Assembly (NCBI RefSeq): GCF_010093595.1
Contig: NW_022985456.1
Span: 580,104 to 644,103, forward strand
Source of the DNA: Mytilinidion resinicola
Lineage: Eukaryota; Ascomycota; Dothideomycetes; Mytilinidiales; Mytilinidiaceae
DNA: 64,000 nt
Direction of reading: 5' to 3'
In this document: piece after piece, positions 21,301-33,877 of the stretch
Layout of the letters: each line of letters begins with the position of its first letter
How positions within the stretch are numbered: position 1 is the stretch's first letter
The notes under the pieces: model-generated
What the model was told of the DNA's origin: nothing
Databases searched by the model: none
What the model saw: only the letters and a program-made list of their open reading frames with translations
Made by a program: the position numbers and the translations under genes

Positions 21301-22778
21301 TCAGTGCATCATGCCCTGATTGTTGGCGTCGATGACGTTGTCAGAAAGGTTGATGAGCAACTGCGCAAGGCAGCGCTTGGTGGCAGCATCGTCGCGTAGG
21401 ACGGAGGAGAATGTGGCGTCACGAAGGGGCTCGGGAAGGCACTGGCGGAGGGCCTCACGGGCACGAGCATTGTCGCTGAGTCTGTACTGGGTTAGTATAC
21501 TTCAATTGAGCCACAAGCATGATAGTTCGTACCTCAGGAAGCATCTAACGACATGCTTGAGCAGCCTGACCGTCTGCTGCTCTACGAGCTGGTTCACCAT
21601 GTTGCTCAGAACCGTCCCGACGGCGTAGAAACGCTCGTATGTTTGGCAGATGTATGCTAGCCCGGTGTCGTCAAGCAGGATCTTCTGGACAATGAAGATA
21701 GCTACGGTCTTGCTCAGCTCCGACCCTGTCTCCATGATCCTCAGGCACAGGGGAATGATCTCGGTAGTGAGGAGGAAATTGATGACCTCGGAGGAGTCGT
21801 TCTTGACGAGTGCTCCGATGACGCCCAGGGAGGTGAGGCGGAGGTACTCGAATGGGCGAGATTTGGAGGTCGTGTTGAGGAACGGGTACAGGAAGAGCGG
21901 GATATGCGCTGTAATCGTCAACGTCTCAATTGTTATATAAATGAGGCAACTCTACTCACCACTCAAGAACAAAGCCCTCGTGTCCGTGTGCGATGCGACA
22001 CACTGCAAAAGCGCAAGAGCGTTGCACACTCGATTCGACGCAGCCGCCGTGAGCTGGGAAGGATTTAGAAGTGGGTAGACGGAGATGATCTCCTGCAGAA
22101 GTGAAGCCATGACACCTAGATATTCACAATTAGCACACGGCTCCAACCCCGCAATGGCTAATGGACTTGGGATAACATACCGAACGAGTGCCATAGAATC
22201 AGCGCCAGCTCCGGAACCTGCTCTCGCTTTTTGCTCAGCTCAAGCAGCGCTGTCTCGCGCGTCGCGGGCTTCATCAGCTGCGCAATCCAGTCCAAAACCC
22301 GTCTATTGTCCTCGGACATGCCTGGTTCCGCTGTGAGAAGGCCAGCGCCGTGGTCGCCAGGTCCCATATTACCCATTGTCAGACCTGACACGTTGTTATT
22401 AGCTCCGATGCGGGCGTAGTTCTGCTGCTGGGCAGCTGCAGCGGCCTGGGCTTGTGCTTGGGCTTGGGCTTGCTGCTGGGCTTGGATGTGGTGGGCCGGG
22501 TGCTGGTGGTGGCCAGCAGCCCAGTCGCCCTGGAACTGCTGCTGGTGCGAGAAGACGTGCTGCATGATAGCGTAGGGGGAGGGCAAAGGGTGTTGGGCTT
22601 TGGAGAGGGAGCGGGTCTCGTCGCGGGTGAGGTCGCTGGCGTCGTGGTGCAGGTCGGAGCTGTTCGCGCTAGCTCTTCGAGGCGTTAGCAACGGGTGTTG
22701 TGCGGTTTGGGTCGCCTCGTCCGCCGTAGCCAACCGAGCCTTTGGGCTCCCGTAGGCACGGCGAGGCATCTTCTCCAC
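21301..22778 (-). CDS. CAF40: CCR4-NOT complex subunit Caf40/Rcd1 (CNOT9)
   Basis: Four exons, 22778-22181, 22115-21960, 21908-21533 and 21481-21301, with introns of 65, 51 and 51 bp, give 436 residues. The C-terminal 280 residues are the conserved Rcd1 armadillo-type domain: [76 protein letters not shown] and the C-terminal NLSDNVID are near-invariant family segments. CNOT9 binds NOT1 and helps recruit the deadenylase to mRNAs. The N-terminal 155 residues are a fungal extension rich in Gln, His and Ala ([19 protein letters not shown]), likely disordered. A second Met three codons in is an alternative start. Assignment is secure. Confidence 0.96.
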
Positions 22779-23412
22779 GTCTTCACATTTGTTGTGACAG
22801 GCAAACTAGGTCTCAGGAGAACAGAGCAAGGAGGCCCGGAAGCCTATGTTGAAAGCACTTGCCTTCACGGTTCTATTCCACCTGTCGGATATATGTTAAT
22901 GGAAGGGACTCCACAGGCTGCTTCGTGCTCTACTACTGGAGCGTCGACTTGACTATATATCCCTTCAAGCGCACGTCACTCAACTGGAGACTGAAAGCCG
23001 TACACAACATCATTCTATTACCTACGGAGTAAGACGAGAGCCCCGGTGTTCATTTCTCCTTAATCCTCCCACAGTAATCCCCGGGATAAAAATCCTCATA
23101 AATTAGTATAGTATGTACCAGCGAGAAATGGAAACGAGTGTTCGTTCCTACACGGCGTCTACCCCACCCAGCCCAGCCCATACAACCCTGACCTCCCAGA
23201 GTAAATGAGGAATACAAACGAGATTCGTCAGGCTCATCCGCCAAACTTAGCGTCCGCCGTTGCTACTGAACCAAACCAAAGGCCAACAGCATCACCGGCA
23301 CAGAAAAAAAAAAACGACTCCCGCATTACCACACCGCCATGCCCAGTGCTCGCTCTACATGCCTGTAGGTACGCCATTATGCGTCTCCTCCCCCAATGAA
23401 TATTTGTTTTCG
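22779..23412. other. Intergenic region
   Basis: Upstream region of CAF40 and 3' flank of the Kin1 gene, both on the minus strand. A run of ten A at about 23307 is the only notable feature. Confidence 0.5.
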
Positions 23413-26400
23413 CTATAATCGCAGCTCTGCCAGAATCGTCTGCGCCATGTTCTTGTATTGCCATGTTCCTCCGTCCACCTTCTTGAATTGAATGCCATGC
23501 AGAGACAGTAGTGGAACTTTGACGATCAAAATTTCGAAGACCAAAATCAAACTCCCCCCTAGGTCGCTTTGAACATGCGTTGTTGTTTCGCCAGCCGGCA
23601 CCGCTTTCTTCCCCATTTTTCTGGCGTCTCGTCCGTCGCTCTCTTCTGAGTCTTCCGAGTTGGTGAAGCTTGGATTCGCAGCCGGTGGTCGGGATCGCGC
23701 CGATTTCGGTGTCTGCGGTTGTCGCTGTGACTCTCTGAACTCGTCTCGCTCGCGGTCGCCGCCCATGAAGCCGCCAAAGCTGATCTTCCGCTTGTGGCCT
23801 CCGCTGCTAGAAGGATGCCCTGGTGTGGATGGAGAGTCCACTACCTTGTTGAGATCGATGCTCGGTGCATGTCGACATTTAAAGCCGCCTTTAATTTCAT
23901 GAAACGTGACTCCAAGTTGGTTCAGTACTCGTACGATATCCGCGCGAATGAAGGTGAGTGGCTTGTTGCTGGTGGTGCTTACGGAAAAGAGGCCCTTTAG
24001 ATATACTGGCTTCATCGTCTCCGGACTACGACTAGTTTCCGCAGCACTCTCGGCGAGATCTTGGTCCGTCTCCTCTGGAACGTTTGCCTCCTTGGCCAAT
24101 TCCCTTCGCGCCCGTCGAGCTTGGATGCTCTCTTTGCGCGCGTGTCCAAGAGACTTAGCCCTCGACGTCGTTGTATGAGGGCGTGAAACTGGCTGATCAT
24201 CCGAAGCGGCGTCTCCTGGTTTCAGCCGATGTCCACTGATACTAGATCGATCTGATCCACTGGTGGGTGGTGGGTCGCCAGGGGGCCCTTCAGATGCACC
24301 TCGTCGGCTCAAACGCCTACGAAGATCTGCCGAATTGACACTAGTCGATCGGCCAAGAGCTTTCAGCTTTCGCGTAGCCCCACTGCCAGTACCAGGAGGG
24401 CTGAGCAGATCTGGTTGTTGTGAGCCACCAGGAGGGAGGACCGATGAGGATTGAGTCTCCTTGTCTCGCGTTCTACGCACACTGAAACTTTTCCGCGGAG
24501 GTTGTCCACCACCTTCTCCAGGCGCAGAGATATTAAGCTGAGGAGTTGGAGGTGGGTTACTTGCCCGTTCAGGATCTCGGTGTCGGCGTGTACTGAAACG
24601 ACGTAGCAGTCCGGCAGCGGCACTCTCTTTCTTCATCGATGGTTGATCGCTCGGAGTTGTGATAATTGCCGGAGATACAGGCCCTTGGGGGACATTCAGA
24701 TTGAGCTGTTTCAGGCTATCTGTGACCTCATCTTCCCCATGCGTCCTGGCTCTGGGCCTCGATCGTCCTCCGGTAGGGGTTTCGCCGGCCATTTCGTAGG
24801 CTGCAGAATTAGTGTATGCTGCCGCTGGGGCAGGCAGATCGGGCATCTGCAGAGGTTTTTCCCCAGGGCTTTTCGGCATGCTCAACGCTCCAGGGTTTGT
24901 CTCCAATGCCTCGCGCTCTATCTTCTCGCGTACTAGGAGATATACGGATACCAAGGGGCTGTATGCGTTGACTGGATCCAACCCAAACTGCACAGCTTCG
25001 ACAGAAGATGTGACTAGAGTCTCCCGACTTGAAATGGAGTTGCGTCGCCGGTAAAAGTCGAACACACCACGTTTCCGCTCCGTTTCTGGGGTCTGAGCCT
25101 GGTGCTTGCGGGCTGCATGTCGTACTGCTCTTTGGTACTCTTCTGACTGGATGACGTTCGTGAGGTTCGTGGTGATGTATTCAGGGGATCCGAAGTCGAA
25201 TCCGGTCATTTTATCAATAACTTCAGTGTCCAGAGGAAGTTGAAGAGGCTCCCGATGGGGCAAGTAGTTCTCTGGAGGAGAATTGAAGCCCTTGGTGATC
25301 CAAGGATGGTTCATGATTTCACTGAGGGTGACACGCTGGAGGGGATCCGTTTGGAGCATTTTATGGATCAAGTTACGGCATTCTAGGCAAAATGTAAGCA
25401 CGTGACATATGACAGGGATTATGTATGCTTACCTGCGGACAGCCATGGTGGGTAGTCGACATGACCTTTCTTGATCTTAGCATGCAACTGTGGCATGCTC
25501 TGGTCGTCGAATGGAACCTTCCCGCAGACCAAGACATAGAGCACTATGCCGAAGCTCCATATGTCAACTTCTGGACCCGTGTATTGTTTGGCCTGCAACA
25601 ATTCGGGCGCGGCGAAGTACAGACTTCCGCAGAAGGTTTTGAGGTGGCTACGAGGAGAAAAGAGGTTGCTAAGTCCAAAGTCGATGATTTTGATATCTCC
25701 CGTTTTGCTGATGAGAATGTTCTCAATCTTGAGATCACGATGAACAATGCTGTTGCGATGGCAGTAGTCCAAAGCGCTAGCAATCTGGCGGGCAAACTTG
25801 CGTGCCTGCTTCTCTTTGAGCCTTCCATGCGATATAATATAGTCGAGCATCTGGCCGCCGTTGACATATTCAAACAGCATGTACCAGTGGTAGTTTGTTC
25901 GGACAACATCGCGCATGCCGCAAATATAAGGGTGGTTGAGGAGCATGACTATGGCAGCTTCTCTGGCGGTGCGGACTTCTTTGGAGTGGTCGGCTCTTTC
26001 GCGGTCTTGCTGGGTGCGGTGTTCATCCTGCGACTGTCTTGGCACGATCTTGACCGCAACCTGAAGCAAACAGAGTTAGGATCACCACGACGGAGAACGC
26101 ATTGGAGAGTGCCTGTATCTGTACTTACCTGTTCTCCTGAAGCTACGTTCTTTGCTAGCTTGACCTTGCCCATGCTCCCAGCACCAATCGTCTTACCCAG
26201 GGCCCATGTTCCTGTGTTCGGAGCGACGATTGTTGTCCTCCGTTTTTGCGTGCCTGAAGCGGCGATCGACCGCGAGCCATTATCGGCTGCGACTCCGTTT
26301 GTAGCCATCTGTGCTGCTGCTGCGGACGCGTCAGAAGCATATCGCGCATGCCGAGAGCGGGAGGAGGTACGGTTGTGAGAGCTCCGCACCGACTCGGTGC

Positions 26401-26698
26401 GAGCGGGCACGGGCGCGGGCTGCCCTCGATCTCTCGACTCGCTGCGACGCGTCGGGGCCTGGGCGACGTTGCTCTGCTCAAAATCCCGGCGGGCTACGTT
26501 GAGCAGCGGAGGTTGCTGAGAGGAGTTGGTGCGGGCGTGGTGATGGGACTGCGACTGCGACCGGTGAGGAGAGCCTGCCGGCTGAGTGGTGGGCCTCGTT
26601 GTCGTCGACTGGGTGCGATGAGGGCGGTCGGCGGGGCTCCCCAAGGCTTGCGGGCGCCGTGAGGTCGAGTTGGTGCGTGTAGGCACCGCGGCTGACAT
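23413..26698 (-). CDS. kin1: Kin1/Kin2-type serine/threonine kinase (PAR-1/MARK family)
   Basis: Exons 26698-26129, 26060-25433 and 25382-23413 (introns 68 and 50 bp) give 1055 residues, the usual size for fungal Kin1. The kinase domain begins near residue 170 ([12 protein letters not shown]), with catalytic Lys in [14 protein letters not shown] near 297, DFGLSN near 315, [13 protein letters not shown] in the activation loop and a C-lobe ending HPWI. After a long Ser/Pro/Arg-rich linker, the C-terminus has [19 protein letters not shown] followed by a basic/hydrophobic stretch ending [10 protein letters not shown], the Kin1 form of the membrane-binding KA1 domain. Yeast Kin1/Kin2 act in exocytosis, polarity and the unfolded-protein response; here the role would be polarised growth. 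The first 160 residues are Ser/Arg/Gln-rich. It is divergent from the G-patch gene across a GC-rich 1.1-kb region. Confidence 0.95.
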
Positions 26699-27775
26699 GA
26701 CGCACCTTTCGCAGCTGGGGCCGAGTGTCGAGATGGGCGAGGGCGTCTGAAACCGGGAGATTGACGCGGGCAGCGAGATGGAAACGCAGCGCGACAGGGA
26801 GGTGGGAGGCGGGCCAGGTACGGAGGGCGGTCGCCGGGCGCGTTTGTGATGGCGAGGGCAGCAGGACGAGTGTTGTGCTCTTCAGCCGCCGGACATGGCG
26901 TGTCTTCGGGCCGTGGTGCGATTGACGAGGCTGGAACGGCAGCAGAGGCGGCGACGCAGCAGCGGGCGCCAGAAGGGTGAAGGGCGGGCTGTTCGAGGGA
27001 TGATGGAGGAGCTGCTTGCTGATCGGACTGACAGCGGCAGAAAGGCTGGAGGCTGCCAAGCCGCGAAAGAGGCTAAGGCGCGATATGCTGCAGCGGGCGG
27101 CCTCCTGGCGGGCGCCCTCGTTACATTAGGCGGAGAGCGAGAGATAACCAGAGGCCGCAATGATTGAAGCGTGCACGGCAGCGTCCGCATGCGCCGTGGC
27201 ATATCTCTGGCATATCTGCACACCTGCACCCATCCCGGTGCCTGACGCCCATCCCTGGGATCGAGGGTGAGGGCAGCACTGCCAGCGCCCCTGCGTCACA
27301 GTGTAATATGCACCGCACGGCGGCTCACGACGTGCCAGCGCCTGCAGACAGGGCAGAGCACTCTCGCGGCGGGTTCACATGCGCACGGGACTGCCGCTGT
27401 CTCTCTAGGTGCCGTCGAACAAGCGCAAGGCACTCCCGAAGCCGTCGCCAGCCCTGCGTGACCTCCGAAAGTCACCTCCTGACAGCGGGACAGGAGGCAG
27501 CGACGGCGTGGAGGTCGGTGGTGTCCCATGACATCAGCCTTGTCTCGGGTCGCTCTCCGCACGACGACGTTCTGGGGAGAAAAGGTCCGACAGCAATAAA
27601 CCTTCACAGCTGGCCCGCTCGCTCTTCCGCTGCGCCACCTTTCCGGATTCTCTCTAGTGACTTTTGTCCGCTCCACCCTCCGAAGAAATCGCGACTCGCG
27701 CCAAGGCTTCCGCCAATAGACTCCATGACCTAATCCACACCACGGCCTCACCCCAATCCATGTCTGTCCTGCTGC
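26699..27775. other. Divergent promoter region, GC-rich
   Basis: About 1.1 kb shared between Kin1 (-) and the TGH/G-patch gene (+). It is GC-rich, and open frames on both strands here are Arg/Ala/Pro-rich and composition-driven. No TATA box stands out. Confidence 0.5.
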
Positions 27776-29971
27776 ATGGCTCACAAGCGACCACGGGCCG
27801 CCTTCGAGGCAGACCTGCAAGCCCACCAGTCGCCCTTCGTTTTCTACGGTACCCCTCTCCCGCCCCTCGACCCAGATACTCGCGATGATGGATCCTATGT
27901 GCCCGTGTGGAAGCAAACTGTGACGGATGAGAGGGGTCGAAAGAGGCTACATGGAGCGTTCACAGGAGGTTTCAGCGCTGGGTAAGGAAGTCCAAAATCT
28001 ATATTTCAAGAGACAGATCGCTAACGCAACCAGCTCAGCTACTTCAACACTGTCGGCTCTAAAGAAGGATGGACGCCCTCGACCTTTGTCTCCTCGCGGA
28101 CGAACCGCCACAAAGACCAGGCGAAACCCGCAGAGCAACGGCCCGAGGATTACATGGACGATGAGGACCTAGCGGATGCCGCTGAAGCCGAGAAGCTCCA
28201 GACCAATGCTGCCTTCTCTGGACTTGGAAGCACAAACGACGAGCTTAGCTCGCGGGACATATTCACCGGCCTAGGGAAAGCCGACGGAGACACAATGGGA
28301 GTAAAGCTCCTTCAAAGGATGGGCTGGAGGCAGGGTCAGGGGATCGGTTCCAAGGTGCGGCGCAAAGCGCGTTTGGACGAAACAACAGGGGCAGACGCAG
28401 TGACGCATCTCTTCGCACCGGACAACTCAAGAATCATCACCTTCACGAGGAAAAGTAATCACAAGGGGCTAGGATATCAAGGAGAGGGTCGCTTGGAGAG
28501 CTCGGAGTCAACACCAAAACCCACGCGTCTTTTGATAGAGCCAACGCACCACGACCCGTTAGCAGGACCGAAATCCAGGAAGCAAAAGCAGAAATCAGCG
28601 CCCAAAAAGAGCGGATTTGGCGTAGGAATCTTGAATGATACCGGTTCAGACGACGAAGATCCCTACGAGATGGGGCCCAAGATATCTTACAATCGAGTCA
28701 TCGGATCAGACAAGAAGTCGAAAAAGAGCGAAGTTGTTCGACCGACCGCCAAATCTGCGAATCCTCTCGTGACAGGCAGGCCAGTTTTTGTATCAAAATT
28801 TGCGTCTAAGCGTGTCACGTCATCTACTAAACGCACTTGTCACGACGGAAGGCTGCCACTGACAGGTTTCATTCTCGCCACTGAACAATTGAGCCTTCAA
28901 GAAGCACCAGCGTTTGCTCCTCCCAAGATACCACCGGAATGGAAGTCTTCACGACAACAGAGCACAGTAGAAGCTTCACAGCCGGCATATCAATCTGTCA
29001 CGGACGCCGCCAAAGCTTCCTCACTCGATCCTAAAGCTCGTGCGGCCCTACTCGGCGAGGCGGCACTTCCTGGGAAATCCGTGTTCGACTACCTCAAACC
29101 AGAAGCGCGAGACCGGCTAGCATCAGCATCCGGCAAGACCAATCTCCCCCAAGCACGAGGCGAGGCGCCTCCCGAAGGCTTCAGGAAGGATGCTGCAACC
29201 ACACAAAAGGATCTGTGGAGCCTTGTTCCTGAACTACCAAAAGATATTGCTGCTGCTACTCTAGCGAAGGGCGCCGGAGGCTGGATGCCATACGCCGATG
29301 ACGAAGGAAAAAGGGCTCGATACGTCCGGTTCCTTGAACTTCGTGCCAGAACAAGTGGCCGTATGCCTGAGCGCAAGCCTGGAACAACAGTGTCCGACTG
29401 GGCGAAGGAGCTCCAGGAATTCGTCCACGCGGCCAAAGTGTTCAAACCGATTACGGGACTCATGGCTTCCCGGTTTACCTCATCGAGTTCCACCATCCAG
29501 CCATCCAGCTCGTCGAATGGAGGTGGGGACAAACTGCTGCATACGCCAGCCCCGAAGCCCCAAGATCCTGCCGAGGAGGCTGCGAAATTAGGAATGTATG
29601 GCCCAATGACTCGCACCGTGCAGCAGTTCTTTCCTACCAGGCTACTCTGTAAACGCTTCAACGTGAAGCCCCCGGCTCACGTGCAACCGGATCCCTCAAC
29701 AGCACACGGCGACCAGGGCGCTTCCAGCAGCGCGAGCAGAACGCAAGAGCCTGTGTCGAAAGCGTCAATTGACGAAATAATGAAGGATGCAGCACTTCAC
29801 AATCCCAATCTGGGCCTCTTGCCTGGTGATGGCGCTGAAATATCCAGGACAACGCCCTTCAAGGAGGCAGTAATGGACGTAGAGCGGAATGAGGCGCTGG
29901 AGGGCGAGAAAGCGGGCGATGCTGTGTTCAAGGCAATCTTCGGCAGCGATGACGAGGATGATGAGGATTGA
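27776..29971 (+). CDS. TGH/GPATCH1-type G-patch protein
   Basis: Exons 27776-27981 and 28039-29971 around a 57-bp intron (27982-28038) give 712 residues. The N-terminal TGH domain is clear: [20 protein letters not shown], then [20 protein letters not shown] across the intron, then [15 protein letters not shown]-patch follows at about 152-195 ([16 protein letters not shown]), and a [12 protein letters not shown] segment is conserved in the family near residue 395. G-patch proteins bind and stimulate DEAH-box helicases; GPATCH1/TOUGH homologues associate with late spliceosomes and RNA processing. The C-terminus is acidic (DDEDDED). The splice join restores the conserved AGYFNT motif, which supports the intron. 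Confidence 0.93.
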
Positions 29972-30809
29972 TGAGACGAGTATGTAGGATATACTTCGAT
30001 TGGGCGACTAATACATTCAGGCTTTGCAATCCTGTTTCGCTACCTTCCATTCAAAGTGCTCGACGTTGACTTAGATACGTACCGTCTCGTAATCATAGCT
30101 AACTGCTGTGAGCGGCTGTTTGATGGTTAAGTCAATTGATCACCTTGGTTAAAGTGATACTAGAAACATTCAGAAATCCTACTAGATTCTGAGTTTGAAG
30201 TAGGATTCGTTGTTGACAAGCAGTAATAGGGACAGGCTGGACAAATCGAATACGCTAGAATCTGTTCATGCGTATACTCCTTTAATATCTACCAATTCCG
30301 TATTCTCCGGCACGTCAACAGTCTAGAAACCGTTAGACTCCTCTTAATCAGCGACTACTATGCTTATCTATGCTTATATTCTCATATGAATAGAAGGCGG
30401 GAGAGGCGGGAGAGGCGGGAGAGGCGGGAGACCGAACGGACAAGCGCGGTCCGCCGCGATTCGTCCTTCAGTCACCTGACCTAGGCCCGAGGGGCTCATG
30501 CAGGAACTTGCGGGGAATAATCTTAAATCCTTCGACAAGCCTCGATATACAGTAGCAGATCTGAAATACTTTCCTTGTCTTTTGTCTAGTAATAGTTAAG
30601 ATTTTCCGATTTTGCTTACAGAGAACTTCTTCGTACGAGGTCTCCGTCGGGTCCGTTGAGGATCTCCGAGTTCATAAAACATCACAGCACCGAAAGGGCG
30701 AGACGGTGGATATATCTTGCGCGCCAGCTTTCCATTGAGGTTGATTTGACATCTCTGTTGTAACTCACAGAAGTACCTTTGCTAATCATTTACTCAGCGA
30801 TTGCAATTC
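29972..30809. other. Intergenic region with minisatellite
   Basis: 3' flank of the G-patch gene and promoter of the dehydrogenase. It holds four perfect 9-bp units at 30396-30431 and otherwise AT-rich sequence. No gene seen. Confidence 0.55.
30396..30431. repeat. 9-bp minisatellite (GGCGGGAGA)x4
   Basis: Four perfect consecutive copies of GGCGGGAGA. The G-run spacing would permit a G-quadruplex on this strand. Confidence 0.9.
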
Positions 30810-32193
30810 ATGATGGGCAGCACGTTCAGCAGGTTCTGGGACCAGACATATTTCATCCCTAAACCTACGTTTACGGAGAAAGATCTTCCTGATCAAACCG
30901 GGAAAGTAAGTACAATTCTACTGTGTGTCTGTAAATCGACCTTTCAAGGTCTTCTTGTACTTTACCAAACCATTTATTATCCTTGCGCTGCATGTACCTT
31001 GAAGCATCCCCTACTCTTCCCTACCTATCTCCCCAATCCCAGTCATTCTCAACCCTACCAAATTTCCCGTACGCCTCACTCACAGACATCCAGGTCCACC
31101 TCATTACAGGCGGCTACGCCGGCCTGGGCGCCGACCTCGCCCGCCTTCTCTACTCCCGCAACGCCACCATCTACATCGCCGGCCGCAACCCCTCCAAAGC
31201 CGCAACCGCCATCGATGCCATCAAAGCCGTGTACCCAGATTCCAAAGGCCGTCTCGAGTTCCTAAAGCTCGAGCTCGACGATTTCCGCACGATAGCGCCG
31301 GCGGTGGCTGAGTTCCTAGCAAAGGAAGAGCGACTAGATGTGCTAGTCAACAACGCAGGGGTGATGAGTTCACCGAAGGAAGCGCGCGGGAAGCAGGTAT
31401 GTGTCTCCAATTTTGCTCAATCAAGATTCGGAACGACTTTTTGTGAACGACTAGGGAAAGGATGCCTCCTAACGCGAATCAGGGCCATAATCTCCAAATC
31501 GCAACAAACGTGTTAGGGCCGTTTTTGCTCACATCGCTTCTTATGCCGCTGCTTCAGAAGACAGCGGCTACCTCCCCCACCGCGTCAGTGCGTGTGGTAT
31601 GGGCCGCCAGCTCCGCACTTGATCTCACGGCGCCAAATGGCGGCGTGCCATTTGACGCTGCCGGCGCCCCTCTGACGGACTTCAGGCCGGAGACGCTGTA
31701 CGGTCTCACCAAAGCAGCAGATGTTATACTGAGTAAGGAGGTCGCGAGGAAGTGGGGAGATAGTGGCGTGATGAGTTTAGTGAGTTACTCTTTCGTTGGA
31801 GTCGTCATACGCAATGCTCATGTCGTTTTTCTTCTAGGCCTTCCACCCCGGTAATTTGAAGACAGAGCTTGGTCGCCACACCCATCTCTTCGGGAAACTT
31901 CTCATGGTATGATTTCCACCTGCTCCTCTCTGGTTTCTGTTATATGCTAACCTGCGTCTTCGCAGACGCTGATCAGCCATCCCTCTATCTTAGGCGCGTA
32001 TACGGAGCTTTTCGCTGGCTGGTCTCCTACGGTCACCCCGGATAAGAATGGGGCGTATATCATTCCCTGGGGGCGGTTCGGAGACTACAATAAGGCCTTG
32101 GCGGACGCGATCGAGAATGATGCGGGGGGGAAGCTGTGGACATGGTGTGAGGCGGAGACGAAGGCGTATGTGGGTCAGGCGTATGTAGGGTAG
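30810..32193 (+). CDS. Short-chain dehydrogenase/reductase (retinol-dehydrogenase-like)
   Basis: Five exons, 30810-30905, 31094-31396, 31483-31779, 31838-31906 and 31966-32193, with introns of 188, 86, 58 and 59 bp, all phase 0, give 330 residues. The NAD(P)-binding motif TGGYAGLG lies at about 37-44, LVNNAGVM at about 115-122, a VVWAASSAL strand carries the catalytic Ser, and YGLTK at about 205 is the YxxxK catalytic pair. HPGNLKTEL follows, as in the retinol-dehydrogenase-like fungal SDRs. It is probably a cytosolic or ER-associated NADP-dependent oxidoreductase; the substrate is not predictable. The first intron is long for this genome, but its donor GTAAGT and the restored TGK|VHLITGG junction support it. 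Start is the first of two adjacent ATGs. Confidence 0.92.
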
Positions 32194-32551
32194 GCTTGTG
32201 TAATGCTGGAATGGATGAGACACTAAAGGCGCCGGGCTAATTCTCGTTAAGTACTATTTCATAATTCGAGTCTCTGTAAAGGATACAGTCCTATTCTCCA
32301 GATTTACATATGTATGCTTTTAGTTACCAAGTACTTCGACGCACTTTGGTGAATCAGGAGGTAAGAGACACCGACTGGTGATTATCTCACTAGGCCAGAG
32401 GAAAGTGAAATAGCATTCACCTAGCCAGCCGGATGGCACATTGGGCCAATCAGCGGGCACGCTAAGTACGCGCTAACGTTTGCGATCAAGTTATATTGCA
32501 CCTACAGCGACTGATCCACCACTTCCACTGTCTACGAACATCTCATCAACC
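32194..32551. other. Intergenic/promoter region
   Basis: 3' flank of the dehydrogenase and promoter of the first F-box-like gene. No distinct feature. Confidence 0.5.
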
Positions 32552-33877
32552 ATGGTGTGCCCACTGATCGGGCTGGCAGATGAGCTGCAGCTTACGATCG
32601 TGGAGGCCATCCAAGCACCCGACGGCGGTCGCGAGGATCTCGTCAACCTCAGCAATACCTGCTCGACCTACCATTCACTACTTGCCCCGATCATCTTCGA
32701 CCGAGTCACCCTTCTTAACGACGCTAAGAGTGCGACTTCAGCTATTGCTTTGGCTAGCAGCCCTTACGGTCAATACGTGAAAGAGCTACGCTTCGAGGGA
32801 TCGCTGGATAGGGATGACTACAATCAGGCTATAAACGTGGACACTGACGGGATCAGCCTACGCAAATTGAGAGAGATGATGCAGGTGGCAAGGCAGAGTG
32901 TGTTCCCTCGATCAGTCTACAGGGTCATGTCCAATCTTGAGCATTGGTTCCCGAAACTGGATACACTGACCATTCGGATCGAAGAAGAGAGCGCGTGGCA
33001 CACGCCATTTCCACGTATGAGCCTGATCAGTTTTTTGCATCACCCAGATCCTTATAGGGCGACCCTTAGGCGACGAAAGGTTGAACATTGGAAGATGCTT
33101 CTGGCACAGACATACGAGGCACTATGCGAGAACGAGAACCACAACATCCGGACCCTTCAACTATTCGATCTCGTTTCCAAGTCACCTCCTACATTCTCCG
33201 AAGCTAAGTTCCATCGGTTTCTCGAGAAACTCGAGACTTTCAGAATCTCCCTCGTTCCGGCAAGTGCAGAAATCCGCGGCTCCGGGCTCAGTGCGAACTT
33301 CACTCGCAACCTCTCTGGATTCTTCCTGGACCATCTGCCTTCGGTTCAACATTTCAAGCTCGAAGCCTCCGAATACAGCGCTTGGAGTGATGAAGATCCT
33401 CCGTCTGACTGGACGAGGGACGCGGCACTGCCATTGACCGTTACCCAAATGTCGAAAATCAAGTCAATCAACCTCGCCCACGTTCTTGTCTGCAAGGAAA
33501 TGATAGCGTTCTTCGTTAGCCATCAGAGCACTCTTGAGCAGATTACCCTTAACTGTTGCTATGCCAGACACGGCAACGCAGCAGATGGACAATGGAGAGA
33601 TACCTGGGGAAATATGTTCGAGGCTCTCACGGTCTCCGGCGCTACGTTTCTACGAAAGGTCAACATAGAGCCCATACACTGCTCGGATTGCATGGACACA
33701 ACGGAATCACATCAAAAGGGTGACGAATTGCCGTATCCACGAGCCTTTGCATATGGCCTAATGAACAATACGTACGGCTATCTAGCAAGCCTTTTGGTCG
33801 CGCGGGAGAACGATCAGGTATGGTACAGTGCGTTGGAGGAGCTCATCAGAGGCAACAGGGCTAGAGACAAGCGTTAA
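32552..33877 (+). CDS. F-box-like family protein, array copy A (intact)
   Basis: Intronless, 441 residues from MVCPLIGLADELQLTI; the frame opens 24 codons earlier, but this Met matches the paralogues. An F-box-like N-terminus (LADELQLTIVEAI, LVNLSNTCSTYHSLLAPIIFD) is followed by family blocks also found in the other copies: GQYVKELRFEGSLD, VMSNLEHWFPKLDTL, AQTYEALCENENHNIRTLQL, FFLDHLPSVQHFKL, a TWGNMFEAL segment and a C-terminal YSALEELIRGN. The blocks have leucine-rich, LRR-like spacing. By analogy to F-box proteins it may present substrates to an SCF ligase, but the F-box is weak and this is inference. It is first in a same-strand array with copies at 35201 and 36923. Confidence 0.8.
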   Translation: MVCPLIGLADELQLTIVEAIQAPDGGREDLVNLSNTCSTYHSLLAPIIFDRVTLLNDAKSATSAIALASSPYGQYVKELRFEGSLDRDDYNQAINVDTDGISLRKLREMMQVARQSVFPRSVYRVMSNLEHWFPKLDTLTIRIEEESAWHTPFPRMSLISFLHHPDPYRATLRRRKVEHWKMLLAQTYEALCENENHNIRTLQLFDLVSKSPPTFSEAKFHRFLEKLETFRISLVPASAEIRGSGLSANFTRNLSGFFLDHLPSVQHFKLEASEYSAWSDEDPPSDWTRDAALPLTVTQMSKIKSINLAHVLVCKEMIAFFVSHQSTLEQITLNCCYARHGNAADGQWRDTWGNMFEALTVSGATFLRKVNIEPIHCSDCMDTTESHQKGDELPYPRAFAYGLMNNTYGYLASLLVARENDQVWYSALEELIRGNRARDKR